DNA from: Medicago truncatula | Taxonomy: Eukaryota; Streptophyta; Magnoliopsida; Fabales; Fabaceae | Assembly (NCBI RefSeq): GCF_003473485.1 | Contig: NC_053043.1 | Location: 2,614,001 to 2,678,000 of the forward strand | Direction: 5' to 3' | DNA length: 64,000 nucleotides | Shown here: piece by piece, positions 44,561 to 59,382 of the stretch | Numbering within the stretch: the stretch's first letter is position 1 | How the letters are laid out: each line of letters begins with the position of its first letter | Position numbers and translations under genes: made by a program | Notes under the pieces: generated by a model | Seen by the model: only the letters and a program-made list of their open reading frames with translations | What the model was told of the DNA's origin: nothing | Databases searched by the model: none

Positions 44561-45724
44561 TTACTATATATATTTGTCATACCCCAAATTTGGACCATTT
44601 GAAATCTTTTTTGTCCACATTTTTTAATAGTTCAGATTCTCTTTTATTCGTTTTTTTTACCTTTTAAAACTCGTGTTTTTGTCATTAATCATTTAAAAAA
44701 ACTTTCATCTTGCATTTAAGTCCTCGCTTGCATTTTTTACAACATTTAAAATCACTCCATTTGCATTTTTATAAACGCATTTTATAATCCTTTTAGTCAT
44801 AACAGACAAGTCATTTTAAAATGGCTAATCGCATTTTAAAAGGCGTTTTTTTTATTAATCTTTTCAATCGAAATTTCGGCAGGGAGGATACTTTGAAGTA
44901 CCTCATGTCAGATTCCGAAGGGACTTTTTTATTTTCTTTTTAGGCTAGTTTGTTTATTATTATTTATTCTTTTTTATTTTTATTTTTTTTAGAAAAAAAC
45001 AAAAAGAAGTCACTCACGTGACCTCTTTCTTTCTTTCCTTTTCTTTTTATTTTTTTTTATTATTTTCTTATTTATTTTATTCATTTTGTTTTTTTATTTA
45101 TCTATTTATCTTTTTGGTCAAATCTTTTTCTCCAAGTCTCAGCTGCAGGGGCATTTTGGTCATTTGTTTGTACCAGAGCCAACCCTAGTTTGTCACTATA
45201 AAAACCCTGTCAATCATTGGGAAATGGGCCAGAAAATCACTGTTCACAGAAAAATCAGCAGCAATTCACAAACCCTAATTTTCTACTGTTCCAACCTTTT
45301 TCAAATCAAACCCAAAAATTACAAAGAAAATAGTATGAGTTTAGGAAGAACATTCATAGATTCATAGAAAAACCCAGCAACACCATAACTTCAAATACCT
45401 TACTCAATAACAACAACAACAACTAGCACAAATCCGAACCACAACAACACAAATCCGAACCAAAAGCAACACAAATCCGAACCAAAACAAGGAAGAACAC
45501 GCGAACCGGAAGAAGGAAGAAAAGGAGAGAACCGGACTCAAACTAGGAGGAAAGGAAACCGGAAAAAAGAGGTAAAATTTCACGTTTTTCATTTGTAGAT
45601 CTAGGTTTTTTGGTGTATGTTTTCGAAATTTTGAGCTTGGATTTGTGTAGAGGAAGGGAAGGGGAGTATTTTGATGTAAAAAAAATTTCAAAAAAAAGCA
45701 AAAAAAAAACTCCGGCGCGGCGGC

Positions 45725-45778
45725 GCTCCGGCCGACCACCGCGCCGGAGCAGCTCCGGCCGACCACCGCGCCGGAGCA
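45725..45778. repeat. GC-rich 27-bp tandem repeat inside the LTR
   Basis: Two perfect 27-bp units containing gctccggccgaccaccgcgc, then a partial third. It is strikingly GC-rich in an AT-rich region and makes an Arg/Pro/Ser-rich ORF that I do not regard as a gene. Confidence 0.85.
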
Positions 45779-45980
45779 GCTCCGGCCGCCCCTCTTCTTC
45801 TTCTCCGGCCGCGTGTGTTGTTGTGGGAGGGGAGAGCTTCTCTCTCTAAGTTTTAACTTAGAGAGAGAAAGTTTTTGTGTTATATTTGTTTTTTTGGTAA
45901 AACCCCTTTATATAGCCTCATTACTTTATTTTAATTCCATGTGTATCGTTCCACTGTATTATCGTGTATGATCACAGCTA

Positions 45981-46222
45981 GACCGTCAGATTGTAGATCT
46001 AACGGTCGATGATGCAGCTTGTTTTTGGTTAAGCGTTTGTTCTTTTGGGTGGAATATTGTGTGCCTGCTGTTGAACCATCAGATCGTTGATCTGACGGTC
46101 ACTGTGCTTCCAGTATATCCTTCCTTTCTTGCTGTTTATTTTTAAACTGTTGGATCTTAGATCCAATGGCTATGATGAATCCAGGGGTTTGAACTTGGAC
46201 CATTGATTTAATCCAATGGTCC
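45981..46222. repeat. Series of four short imperfect palindromes inside the LTR
   Basis: gaccgtcag...aacggtc (45981-46007), gaaccatcag...gacggtc (46073-46100), ctgttggat...ccaatgg (46147-46169) and accattgat...ccaatggtc (46199-46221). Each reads as a variant of the same inverted 'cc.t.agatc' motif, at spacings of roughly 50-90 bp. Confidence 0.7.
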
Positions 46223-47523
46223 AGAATTAATCCTGCTGAGCCAATTTGTTTATTATTTTCATTTGTTATTGTTTTTATTTTTTTTAAATGCTGTTTTTTT
46301 TATTCTTTTTGACATTTTTATGTTTAGAAAAAATTCCAAAAAATGTTTTTCTCACTATTTTAATTTTCTATAATTGTTAGAAATCTATCCTATTTTCTTT
46401 CCTTTTAATTTTTTTATTTTATTTTATTATTTCTTATATGATGATCTTAAAATTTTTTATTTTAATTCTTGCTTATTATTTCTTATGTCTCATTCATCAT
46501 AATATTTCTTGTGATTACTAATCATTTAATTTTTGTCTTAAATCATAGCATGCATATTTAATTTTCTCATCATTTTATCTTGTCATTGGCTTAGTATGTA
46601 TAAATAGGGAATTGATGTAATTTTATTTTTTGCATTTTATTTCGGCATAAAGGCCTTAGGTTTGTATTTAGGAATTGATGTAATAATGTAGGTAACACAA
46701 GCACCGACACTACCACATTTTATTTACCGCTTTCCGTTAATTTTTACGACGTTACGTTAGTTTTCACCGTTAGTTTAAAAAAAATCATTTTCACAAAAAA
46801 ATCAAATATGTCAAATTCAAAAAATCTTTTTTCTTAGCAATATTTTCTCTTTATTTTCTTAATCAAATTTTTAATCAATTTTAATTCAACTTCAATCATT
46901 TTTAAAATTTAAAATCAATCAACCTCACTCATTTCTTTTATCTCATGCCTTGAGGCCTCTTTCTCTTCTTAAAACCATTTTCAAAAAATCTTAAAATCAA
47001 CCTAACCCACCAAAGAAATTTTTGAGTGGAACTACGTCGGTTTTGATCCCTTTCTCAAAAGGGTACGTAGGCAGAGGACTCGTCCTTCCAAATCAAATAA
47101 AAATAACCAAAAACATGCTTCTTCTCCCTCCATCCTTTCATTTAGACATTAGGCGATAATTTTTCAAATAAACAAGTAACTTAGCACAAGATAATCTAGG
47201 TAAGAGGTTCCTACGGAATACCGTAGATGCTTAGGGTGCTAGCACCTTCCCTTCGCATAACCAACCCCCGAATCCAAAGTCTCGATAAGGGTTTTTACTC
47301 ATTTTTTCCCTTCCCAAGAATAAAAATCGAGAGTTCAAAGATCGACGATTCAAATCAATTAATGGTTTGACATCCGAAAATCGCGAGCACAATATTGCTT
47401 CAAATTTTTTATCAATTAATTAATATTTTTTGAATCAAAACTAGATTATATTGAATCTAGAGCAAGCCCATAGGCCTATCCTGAACGTTATGATAAAAAA
47501 AAAAAATACAAGGAGGGGTGTCA

Positions 47524-49289
47524 ATTACTTTTGTTTTCTTGTTTTCAAGATATTATGTTCCCGTTCCCCCACGCTGCTCAAAACTTTTGAAGTACTGACA
47601 TCTTTGATATTAAGCATGCTTTGATGTCCGACATACGTCAGTGTTCAACATCCGTATGACACTCATATAATACATGTCAAACAAGTGTTTCAAAAAGAAA
47701 ACAAATTTTTTTTTTTGTTTTGATACACTTTTACTCTTAGACATTCCTATGGCGCTTAAAACTGTGTCGAAGTAGTGATGGTCAATGAGGAAATTGAAGA
47801 TATTAAATTCAATATCATCAATTTTTATTTTTTATTTTTTGGTATAGTAGATGGGATGAATGAGGTGAAAAATTGTCATGTGTTGTTTAAGAACTTTGTA
47901 CCAAATGGCTCAATTTAGATATTTTATCGAAAATATTCATATCTTACTTAATTATATAAATATAAATGTCCTATATTTTTAAAATTGCAATATAGACATG
48001 TCCGTGGCTATGTTTATGTCGGGGTTCATACTTCATAGCTCAAAACCAAGAAAACTACATACTAGAGTATAATTTATGGTATGGTTTTTGAGTAAATATA
48101 AGATACCAGAAGATAGCTTCCAGTAAGTTGAGGGCATTTGGAGCAATACAGGAGAGTGGAGCCTCTCGTTCAGTCATTCTTATTTTTCACCCAAGACAAA
48201 CGAAATTAAGGGCTTTTATTATTAAGGGTCATGTTAACCAGTGCTTCCGGCGCATTAGTTAAGCACCTAAAAATGGAAAGAAAAAACAAAATCTCATTAA
48301 AAGCAAAACTTTTTCAAGTTTCAAAATATAAAATACACAATTTTTGAGAAAGTTAACATTTTAATACTCCTTTGTCCCATATTATAAGTTCTCTTAACCA
48401 AAATGACAAATATCAACAAAAGTTGATAGTGTAATTAATATGTTCGTTTTGTGTGAATGTTACTAAATTGTCTTTTGTTTATATGTGTATTTAATTTGAT
48501 TTTTCATATTTTAAGATAAGTTAATAGTATTAATTAGGGTTATGTTTGAAAATAATAATAAATGTACCCAATAATTTACATATGAGATTATATTTAGCGA
48601 CAAAACTTTTTTTTTAAAAAGGATTCTTATAATTATAAACGGAGGAAAAAAAATCGATAGAATTGCGTCAAGAAATTTCGAGTAAAAGTAAGGATTATAA
48701 TTTTCATCTTAAGAACCGATGAATGCATAGTTAGACCATGTAAACAAATGTAAACGTTTCCACCAAGTAATTATGCAATAATTTATTTATGTACTGTGTT
48801 CATCAAGTGGTTATTTTCAAACTATTTTGTTATATTAATGTTTTGATTAATCCATGTTTGACCGTAAATGATGTGTTGGTTGATTGGGTCTATTGGACTA
48901 ATTAAGTGTTAAGCTCAACTAGTTAATAAGTGGTGTATTACAAAAAAAAAGTTCTAAGACGTAGAACTAGATTGGTGTTTGGTATATAAGGAAATAATGT
49001 TAAATGTATATAGTAGATAGAAATGTGTAGGATATTATGATGTGTCTATAATTCTCCATTGGAATCTATAAAAACGGGAAAGTTTATCATTTGCAACCAA
49101 GATAGTAAAAAGCAAGTAGAAGCGAGTAAAAAAGAATAAAAAAATATCATCTCAAGAAATAGATGTGGTCATTCTACCAAATATTATCTCATCCTTAATT
49201 CCTTTCAAAAAGCTCAACATAATCTTCTCCTTTTCCAACAAAGTTGCATAAGAGGTTAGGTTATGAGAAAAATCAATCCTTCCATAGCC
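47524..49289. other. Intergenic, repeat debris, no gene seen
   Basis: A stretch at about 47600-47690 with 'gtccgacatacgtcagtgtt' resembles the dispersed repeat at 22.5 and 60 kb. 'ggtcatgttaaccagtgctt' at about 48228 resembles a legume MITE end. Confidence 0.4.
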
Positions 49290-49735
49290 ATGGCTAGCAA
49301 CGAAGCAACATCCTTTCAAGTTCCATATATCAAATGGAATATCCATGATAATTGATGTATCAAAATGAAGGCTCTTCTGAAAGCACAGGATGTTTAGGAC
49401 GTTGTTTAGAAAGGCTATAAGGAACCACAAGAGGAGCATTCCTTAACTAAATCACAAGGAGACGTTTCGAGGGATTCAAGAAAGAGAGACAAAAAAATCT
49501 TTATTCCTTATATAATGAGCATGGGATGAAGATGCGTTTGAGAAAATTTCAAATGCAACACCTGCTAAGGCTTCAAACCTCTTACAAAGGAGAAGACAAA
49601 GTAAAGAAGGTATATATTCGAACTTTAAAAGACGAATTTGAATCCTTAAACATGAAAGAGTCAAATTCTATTTTCAAATACTTTTTAAGAGTCATATCCT
49701 ATTTTAAATCAATTAAAAAAAAATGCTGAGAATTT
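49290..49735 (+). pseudogene. Ty1-copia gag (UBN2-type) fragment
   Basis: Starts MASNEATSFQVPYIKWN at 49290. After stops and shifts it reads KMKALLKAQDV, KGYKEPQEEHSLT, DEDAFEKISNATPAKASNLL and, from about 49570, TSYKGEDKVKKVYIRTLKDE and FESLNMKESNSIFKYF. That order is the N-terminal gag region of plant copia elements. No pol sequence follows, so only an isolated gag remnant survives. Confidence 0.7.
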
Positions 49736-50780
49736 ATAATATCTTATTGAAATTACATATTTAACCCTAATATATAATGATTAAAATTACATAATCACGA
49801 CATATCTTTTAAAACAACACTACTAATAAAGTGGATTTTAAGGTGAGGGTTCAATTAAATCCCTCACTGATGGAACACCAAAAAATTACCTTTAGATTTA
49901 ATGGATGGTCTAAATATGTTATAAATTAAAGTAAAAACTTATACACATTTCCACACATAATAATGCCCCTATCTCCTTCCCCACATGCATCCCTATCTAT
50001 GGAGTATTCATCATCTTCCAATCACAAAATCTGCGGAAAGTTGTTTCCAAAAATCAAAAGCTCGTGGCCCAATTTGTATGTACACGCATACACCCACACC
50101 GATCAAAATAGTTTACATGTTGGGGAAAACTTCTTGACTAGAGATCAACAAACCTCTTGTCTATTCAAAAAAGAAACAAGCAAACCTCTTTTTAAAGTAA
50201 AAATATATGTTTAACCCAAAGAAAATGTACATCATCTTTATGGAATTAAAAGTACTTGTATGTTTTGAAATCAATCAAATTCATATATAAATAAAATTCA
50301 TGTTTTAATGAAGCCACACCAACAACGACCAGTTTTCATCTTTTTAGTGGTTGATTGCATAAATTGGAAGATTATGGAGCCAAATTTAGATGCCAATGAA
50401 CCGGATTTCATCGTTTCCATGATGCATAAGTGTTAATTAGATGAATGCAAAGCAACCGTTCTCTGCAGAATTTTAGTGAGTCGGGAAGAAATATAGCCAG
50501 GATTGTGTGTGGATATATGTGGATATTCTCAATTTTATTTTCAGGAACTTTGTACCCTTGATTAAATCCGAGGGTATTTTCTTGGTGTTTAACCGATGAG
50601 GGACTTGATAGAGCCCTCACTCTAGAATCCACCCTACTAATAATGTCAAATAAAACAACAACAACAACAACACCAATAATAATAATAATAAAGTTTACAC
50701 AAAATTACTCCAACGATCTCTTAACTTAATTTTAAATCACGGTTCAATCCTTTATAACAAAATTATTCATCAAGAGTGCA
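49736..50780. other. Intergenic, no gene seen
   Basis: AT-rich. Short (ACA)n and (AAT)n tracts lie at about 50654-50692. Confidence 0.45.
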
Positions 50781-50788
50781 TCGCGAAT

Positions 50789-51461
50789 AGGGATGTCAAT
50801 GGATACCCAACGGGCAGGGTACTATAGTACCCATCTCTATACCCACGTTTGTAAAAAATGCCCATACTCGAGCCCATACCCTCGTGGGCAACAACTTTAG
50901 TGTCCTTCCCCATACCCTATGGGTACTTAAGTGTCCATACCCACACACATTACCTGCACTTTAACCATCAAAAGACAATAAAAAACACCATAATTGAAAT
51001 AAAATTATGATCCAAAAAATTTCAAATCAACTAATAAAATAGTATGAATCGTAGTATTTAGCCAAATAAAAAAATCCAAAATATCCCTAGAAAGAATGAA
51101 AAAATAGATATTTTACATCGGTTATACGTAAAAAAGTTGCAGTTGCATGTTAAAGTCATAATAAATTGTTACTAAAGTTTTTATTAAGTTGTTTTAGGGT
51201 TATGGGGTTATGCTTGAATAGTTTAATTAATTAATTAATTGTACGTAAAAAATAAATAAATTATTTATCATATTATATAAATACAAATATGCGGGTTGCG
51301 GGACTGAGTAGTACAATGTCCATACCCGTGTCCATACCCATTCAATTTTGCAGGTAATTATCCATGCCCAAGTCCGGACCCATGAAAGTGGGGTTTTACC
51401 CTATCCATAGTGGATATTTTTTGCGGGTGCCCATAGGATCTGGGTCCAATTGCCATCCTTA
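50789..51461. mobile_element. Non-autonomous hAT-like element, 673 bp, exact 8-bp target duplication
   Basis: ATCGCGAA is duplicated at 50781-50788 and 51462-51469. The element begins tagggatgtcaatggatacc and ends gggtccaattgccatcctta. Terminal regions contain repeated tacccat/atgggta phrases in opposite orientation. No transposase frame is present. Confidence 0.9.
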
Positions 51462-51830
51462 ATCGCGAAAGCCAACAGCAAGGGTAACAAAAAAAAAGCC
51501 TGGCCCACCATACATGTTACAGGTACAAAAAACATTCAGGAAATAGCTTTTACACATGTCGCGGAGATTTCGTGAAGCATGATTTTGTTGTAAAGAGCAT
51601 TTCCGAAATTTCTTCTCAAACAACAATGACAACAATTGATTTCCATACTCTATAAATAAGTCCTTTTTTTTTTTTTTCTTTCTACTTTATATTGCAAGCA
51701 CCAAAACACATGAAAACGTCCACACACAAAAATGTAGCTCAATCCAATGAAATTTAATGCCAAAATCAGAAATTTAATCACAACATAATTGATTAAAATG
51801 TACAATATTTTACACATTAAAATGAACAAT

Positions 51831-51955
51831 TTTTTTTTAAGAAGTCAAACTAACCCACCAAAATTGGTATAGGGAGAATCGAATCCAAGCTCTTGAGAAT
51901 AGCACAATCCATGGTCTCAAGCCAATACCAATAGACCAACCTAACTGAGGGTTTG
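51831..51955 (-). mobile_element. SINE-like tRNA-derived element, minus strand
   Basis: On the minus strand an A-box-like ggttggtctattggtattgg precedes a B-box-like ggattcgattctcc, and the element ends in an A-run (T-run at about 51831-51838 on the plus strand). It is a different subfamily from the copy at 37.8 kb. Confidence 0.5.
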
Positions 51956-52199
51956 TAGGATTTTCTTGGGAGTTATTGAAAACAAGCCAACACCACCGGA
52001 CCCATCAAAGGTTTGGGAGTTATTGAAAACCCTAACTCTAATCACAATCGAACCTGACATTTAAAATCAAGCTTTCTTTTATTGATGTTTTTCACTTTAT
52101 TCACCTTTGAAGATCGAGATCAAATTAATCCCCTGATATTGAAAATCCTAACTCTAATCACTTTCATTTCCTTATGACATTCAAAATTAACTTTCTTAT

Positions 52200-52660
52200 T
52201 GTTTCAAAATCAAGCATATATACTACCCCAAGAGCAAGACATAGAGACCAAAAAACAAACTTATGACCCCTCCTAAAAGCACCCAATCGTGACCCCACCT
52301 CAATTGACTAGTGGTCCCAACAGATAATTGGTTCCACCACACACCCATCATAATGGGAACACAAATGACAAAAGTGTCTCCCAAAAAACCAATACCAAGA
52401 CGTCAACTATATTTTATCAAACAATTGCTCAGCATCTAATGGCCTAATAGAGAAGACCAAATAATTGCGAGCTACCAAATGGACCTCACAACCATGCCTA
52501 AAAATACCTACCACGTCCCTTGGAAGAACCACTCCCAACCTAACCACCTAAAAATCCTATACCCCACCTTCGATGGCACTCCACATGTCACAACAAGATA
52601 ATTGGCAGATTCGAGTTTCTTACCCCCAAAAAGTGCATAAGGAAGCCACCTGATGTCTAA
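52200..52660 (-). pseudogene. Possible LINE 3' remnant
   Basis: The minus strand contains short phrases reminiscent of a LINE ORF2 C-terminus (a RWLG-type segment near 52535 and a SWYWFF-type segment near 52395), with many stops. Weak and based on pattern memory only. Confidence 0.25.
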
Positions 52661-53302
52661 TGTTGTTGTTCTTGAAGAAGATAAAGATTTGAGTTTATAT
52701 GAAGATTTGAGTTCTAGGTTTCATGAAACTTTTAGGTTTCTTTAAAGAAGATGAAAATTCCATTCCTTATTTTTTTTTTAACATAGATGTGTTGTGTTAA
52801 AGATATTTATGTTAATATTAAAAAACTTAAAGGCTAAAATAAGAATATATCTGTTTGATAAAAGAGTGAATCGTTGCCTAATGTTTAGTTAAGAGATCAT
52901 GAGAGCAGACTTGACTAAATATGAAGAAAAACAAATGGAAAAAACAATTTAATTGTTTTAAATTGAATCTTCGGATTGTAACAAAAAGCTGAATCTTCGG
53001 ATTTGTCATTTGTTTCCTTCCAACACTTCCGCAAAAGTGTTAACCTGTTGTAACAAAATCGCATGAATCCAGGACAAACATTCAAACAAGAATCAAAGCA
53101 TGACATTCTAACTTTCACAGTATAAATACGAAACTCTCTCCTTATAACAACGAAAAAGAAACAGCAATGTAATGAAATCCAATATCAAATGTACAAATAA
53201 AAACTAAAAAGAACCCTATGAGTCTGTAATAACTATGACAACAACAATTTGACCTTTGTCTTTATTGAAAAATAAACAACCAAACCTCCCTTGTCATAAG
53301 AA

Positions 53303-54454
53303 TCATTGCTTCCTTGAGCGCAGAACCAGGATCAAATAAGAAGCATTTTCCCTAACTCTAACACTATCATGTTGCATCAACTCCATGCAACTTTCAAAAA
53401 CCCCAGCACGAACAGCTTCCGTAACACTTTCTTCACTGTTACAACAGAGATATTTCAAAGCCAAAAGAGCAAACTCAACCCCTCTTTTAGTTCTAGTTCT
53501 ATTCTTCAAAACACCAGCAAGAACCTCAACACACCCACCAAACTTTTCCATCTCTTCTATTGCTTCTTTGCGCTCAGCCAATAACCCAATAACTTCAACA
53601 CATCGTTCAAGACCGGCGTCGAGCCTTCGAAGCAAAACTGGTACAGCTCCACATGCCACAACGGTTACTCGATTATTTGGAAAACGACAGAGAGTGTAGA
53701 GTGCAGTAGCTGCTTCTTTTTTCTCTCTACCAACACCATCGCGAACGAGAGAAACCAAAGATTCAATAGCATGTGGGTATGCCCCGATCGTCGCCCTGTT
53801 TAGTTCCAAGAGAGCCAAGCTAGTGATAAGGGTTGCTGCCACAGCGCTACAGTCGGAGACTTCAGAGGAGAGAATGGGAATGAGACGGTCGAGGATGCCT
53901 TCTGCCATTAGGCCAACCTTGTTTTCATCTTCAAGGCTGATGTTGAGGAGAAGGGCGAGAGCTTTGTGGCGGAGGGTCTCGTTAGCGAGGCATGAGAAGA
54001 CAACTGGTATGACGGGGGCGTCGGTGATGTTGCGGCGGAAGAGGGGGTCATGCTTTGAGAGAAAGAAGAGTTTGTTGAGCGATTCGAGTTTGTACTTAGT
54101 GGGCGCCTCATCAGAGGTTAGGGCAGAGACTAGGGTTTGGGTTAGGGTTAGGGTTGGGGCTTCGGTTTGGAGAGGGGGAGGGTGGGGAAGAGTCTCGGGT
54201 GGAGGAGGGGCAAAACTGGAAATGATGGCACGAAGGGCGTGATTGGGAATGAGGTAAGTATGGAGGAGGGGAAATTTGGTGATTGGACATTTCCGGTGAC
54301 CTAGGTCAAGCCATTGTTGGATTGAAGAACGGTCAAAGGTCTGACCGGAGGAGAGGATAACCGGATCGGACATAATTTCAAGCGAAATTGGGCACTTCAA
54401 GTGTTCAATAAGCTGTTCAGCCACAAGAAGCTGTTCAGCCGCTGCTGATGTCAT
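53303..54454 (-). CDS. PUB8: U-box/ARM-repeat E3 ubiquitin ligase, PUB8-like
   Basis: An intact, intronless 383-aa frame from ATG 54454. The U-box occupies residues ~17-85: HLKCPISLEIMSDPVILSSG, then GQTFDRSSIQQWLDLGHRKC and PITKFPL. The U-box recruits ubiquitin-charged E2 enzymes. A Pro-rich linker (APPPPETLPHPPPL) follows, and residues ~115-380 are helical armadillo-type repeats (LLLNISLEDENKVGL, EAATALYTLCRFPNNR, CGAVPVLLRRLD) that bind substrates. Length and layout match the short U-box/ARM proteins such as Arabidopsis PUB8. The substrate is unknown. Around 54131-54160 the coding strand contains telomere-like ccctaa repeats encoding Thr-Leu pairs. Confidence 0.9.
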   Translation of the reverse strand: MTSAAAEQLLVAEQLIEHLKCPISLEIMSDPVILSSGQTFDRSSIQQWLDLGHRKCPITKFPLLHTYLIPNHALRAIISSFAPPPPETLPHPPPLQTEAPTLTLTQTLVSALTSDEAPTKYKLESLNKLFFLSKHDPLFRRNITDAPVIPVVFSCLANETLRHKALALLLNISLEDENKVGLMAEGILDRLIPILSSEVSDCSAVAATLITSLALLELNRATIGAYPHAIESLVSLVRDGVGREKKEAATALYTLCRFPNNRVTVVACGAVPVLLRRLDAGLERCVEVIGLLAERKEAIEEMEKFGGCVEVLAGVLKNRTRTKRGVEFALLALKYLCCNSEESVTEAVRAGVFESCMELMQHDSVRVRENASYLILVLRSRKQ

Positions 54455-55096
54455 TTTGGCTAAAACAAAATCTAAACCTAATCTTTGAGTTTGAATGCGC
54501 TGTCGATCTCCTTTTTAGTGATTTGCAGGTTAAACAGACTGGTCCGTGTACACCGATTTTTATACCTAGGTCTACTAAAGAGTGTAGTAGTGAGCGAGTA
54601 ATCATGTTTCTGCATTGGTTGGGCCGATGAGGGTTAAGGCCAGATAATTATATCACGTACCCCTACAATTAGTCATTTACCCTCTACAAACAATAAAAAA
54701 TGTCATTTTCTTTGCGTGTGACTAAATGAATTGTCCAAATCATTGTGTCAATCCAAGAACTATTCTGGACGATAGCTTATGTTTGTTTTATTCGAACATC
54801 AGAAAACCATTATAGATATGCTGCGTAAAAATTGAAGTTGTGCGGAATTTTTGGCCATACCTTATCCATCAAGACCATTGGAGTGAGTTTTGTTGCATTG
54901 AGTTGCATAAGTGGTTACATTTCTTATTTGGAAACCGAATCTTTCAAGGGTAATAGGGAAACATTTTTAATTTATTTTACATAGTCCTATGTTTAGAGAT
55001 TTGGATAATATAGTTTTGTTTTGTTTTAAAAAATTGTATAGAAAGGAATAAAATCAAAATGGAGTAATACAGTAATAATAGAGTAACATAAAGGCG
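54455..55096. other. Intergenic; promoter flank of the PUB8-like gene
   Basis: No further gene or clear core-promoter motif identified. Confidence 0.4.
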
Positions 55097-55110
55097 AGCT
55101 AACGTTTTTT

Positions 55111-55216
55111 TTTTTTTTTTTTTTTTTTTTGTGGTGGTTGGGGTTCGAACCTCGGACCTTGCATATATATATATATTATGCATTGTCCTTACCAACTGAG
55201 TTAAGCTCACGAGAAC
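55111..55216 (-). mobile_element. tRNA-derived SINE, minus strand, with target duplication
   Basis: AGCTAACGTTTTTT flanks the element at 55097-55110 and 55217-55230. On the minus strand it carries an A-box (ttaactcagttggtaagg), a B-box (aggttcgaacccc) and a poly-A tail (plus-strand T-run to 55130). The polarity and the duplication fit a retroposed SINE. Confidence 0.8.
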
Positions 55217-55549
55217 AGCTAACGTTTTTTCTTTGTTGGATGATGAGGCTTTTGTTTTGTTTTTATATTTTTTGACAAGAGAGATTTGTCTTGTTATGAC
55301 TAAAGGAGTTTCTCAATCCCTTTCACATAGACTAAACAAGAGTGTGCATGTTGTAATGCACTATAATTTTCTGAATACAATATATAAACTTTTCTTGAGC
55401 TTGGAATTAGAGATATCTCAAAACTTAACCAACAAATTCTTTTTGTAAAAGAATTGAAATCACATGCCTAACATATTGCTATATTCTTATAGAAACATTG
55501 CTTGAAAATTTATAGTTGCATTCTCATCATCCAGAGCCTACAATAATAT

Positions 55550-59328
<3,779 letters not shown>

Positions 59329-59372
59329 GATTAGTTTTTTATCCTTCACATTATTATTATTATTATTAGTAC

Positions 59373-59382
59373 TTATATAAAG
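59373..59382 (-). promoter_or_regulatory. Probable TATA box of the S-domain receptor kinase
   Basis: TTTATATAAG on the minus strand about 45-55 bp upstream of the ATG at 59328, with a (TAA)n tract in between. Confidence 0.45.

Larger units (their letters stand above)
44575..47523 (+). mobile_element. Probable solo LTR of an Ogre/Tat-like Ty3-gypsy retrotransposon (~2.95 kb)
   Basis: Begins TGTCATACCCCAAATTTGG and ends GGAGGGGTGTCA (TG...CA). It carries a TATA box (TATAAAAA at 45197-45204). Towards the 3' end are phrases I associate with Tat/Ogre-type LTRs: gggtacgtaggcag (47060-47073) and gcttagggtgctagcacctt (47230-47249). No polyprotein or second LTR follows within the window, so it looks like a solo LTR. 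The five flanking bases (atatt and attac) do not match, so a clean target duplication is missing. Confidence 0.6.

Noticed and set aside
45610..45849. Arg/Pro/Ser-rich ORF
   Set aside because: Produced by the GC-rich tandem repeat in the LTR; no domain and no plant gene structure.
49152..49439. Minus-strand ORF of 95 codons
   Set aside because: Antisense of the degenerate copia gag that reads on the plus strand.
53369..54242. Plus-strand ORFs opposite the U-box gene
   Set aside because: Antisense shadows of a well-supported coding sequence.
59329..59349. Upstream extension of the receptor kinase by seven codons
   Set aside because: The longer reading begins with GTG; the ATG at 59328 precedes a good signal peptide.
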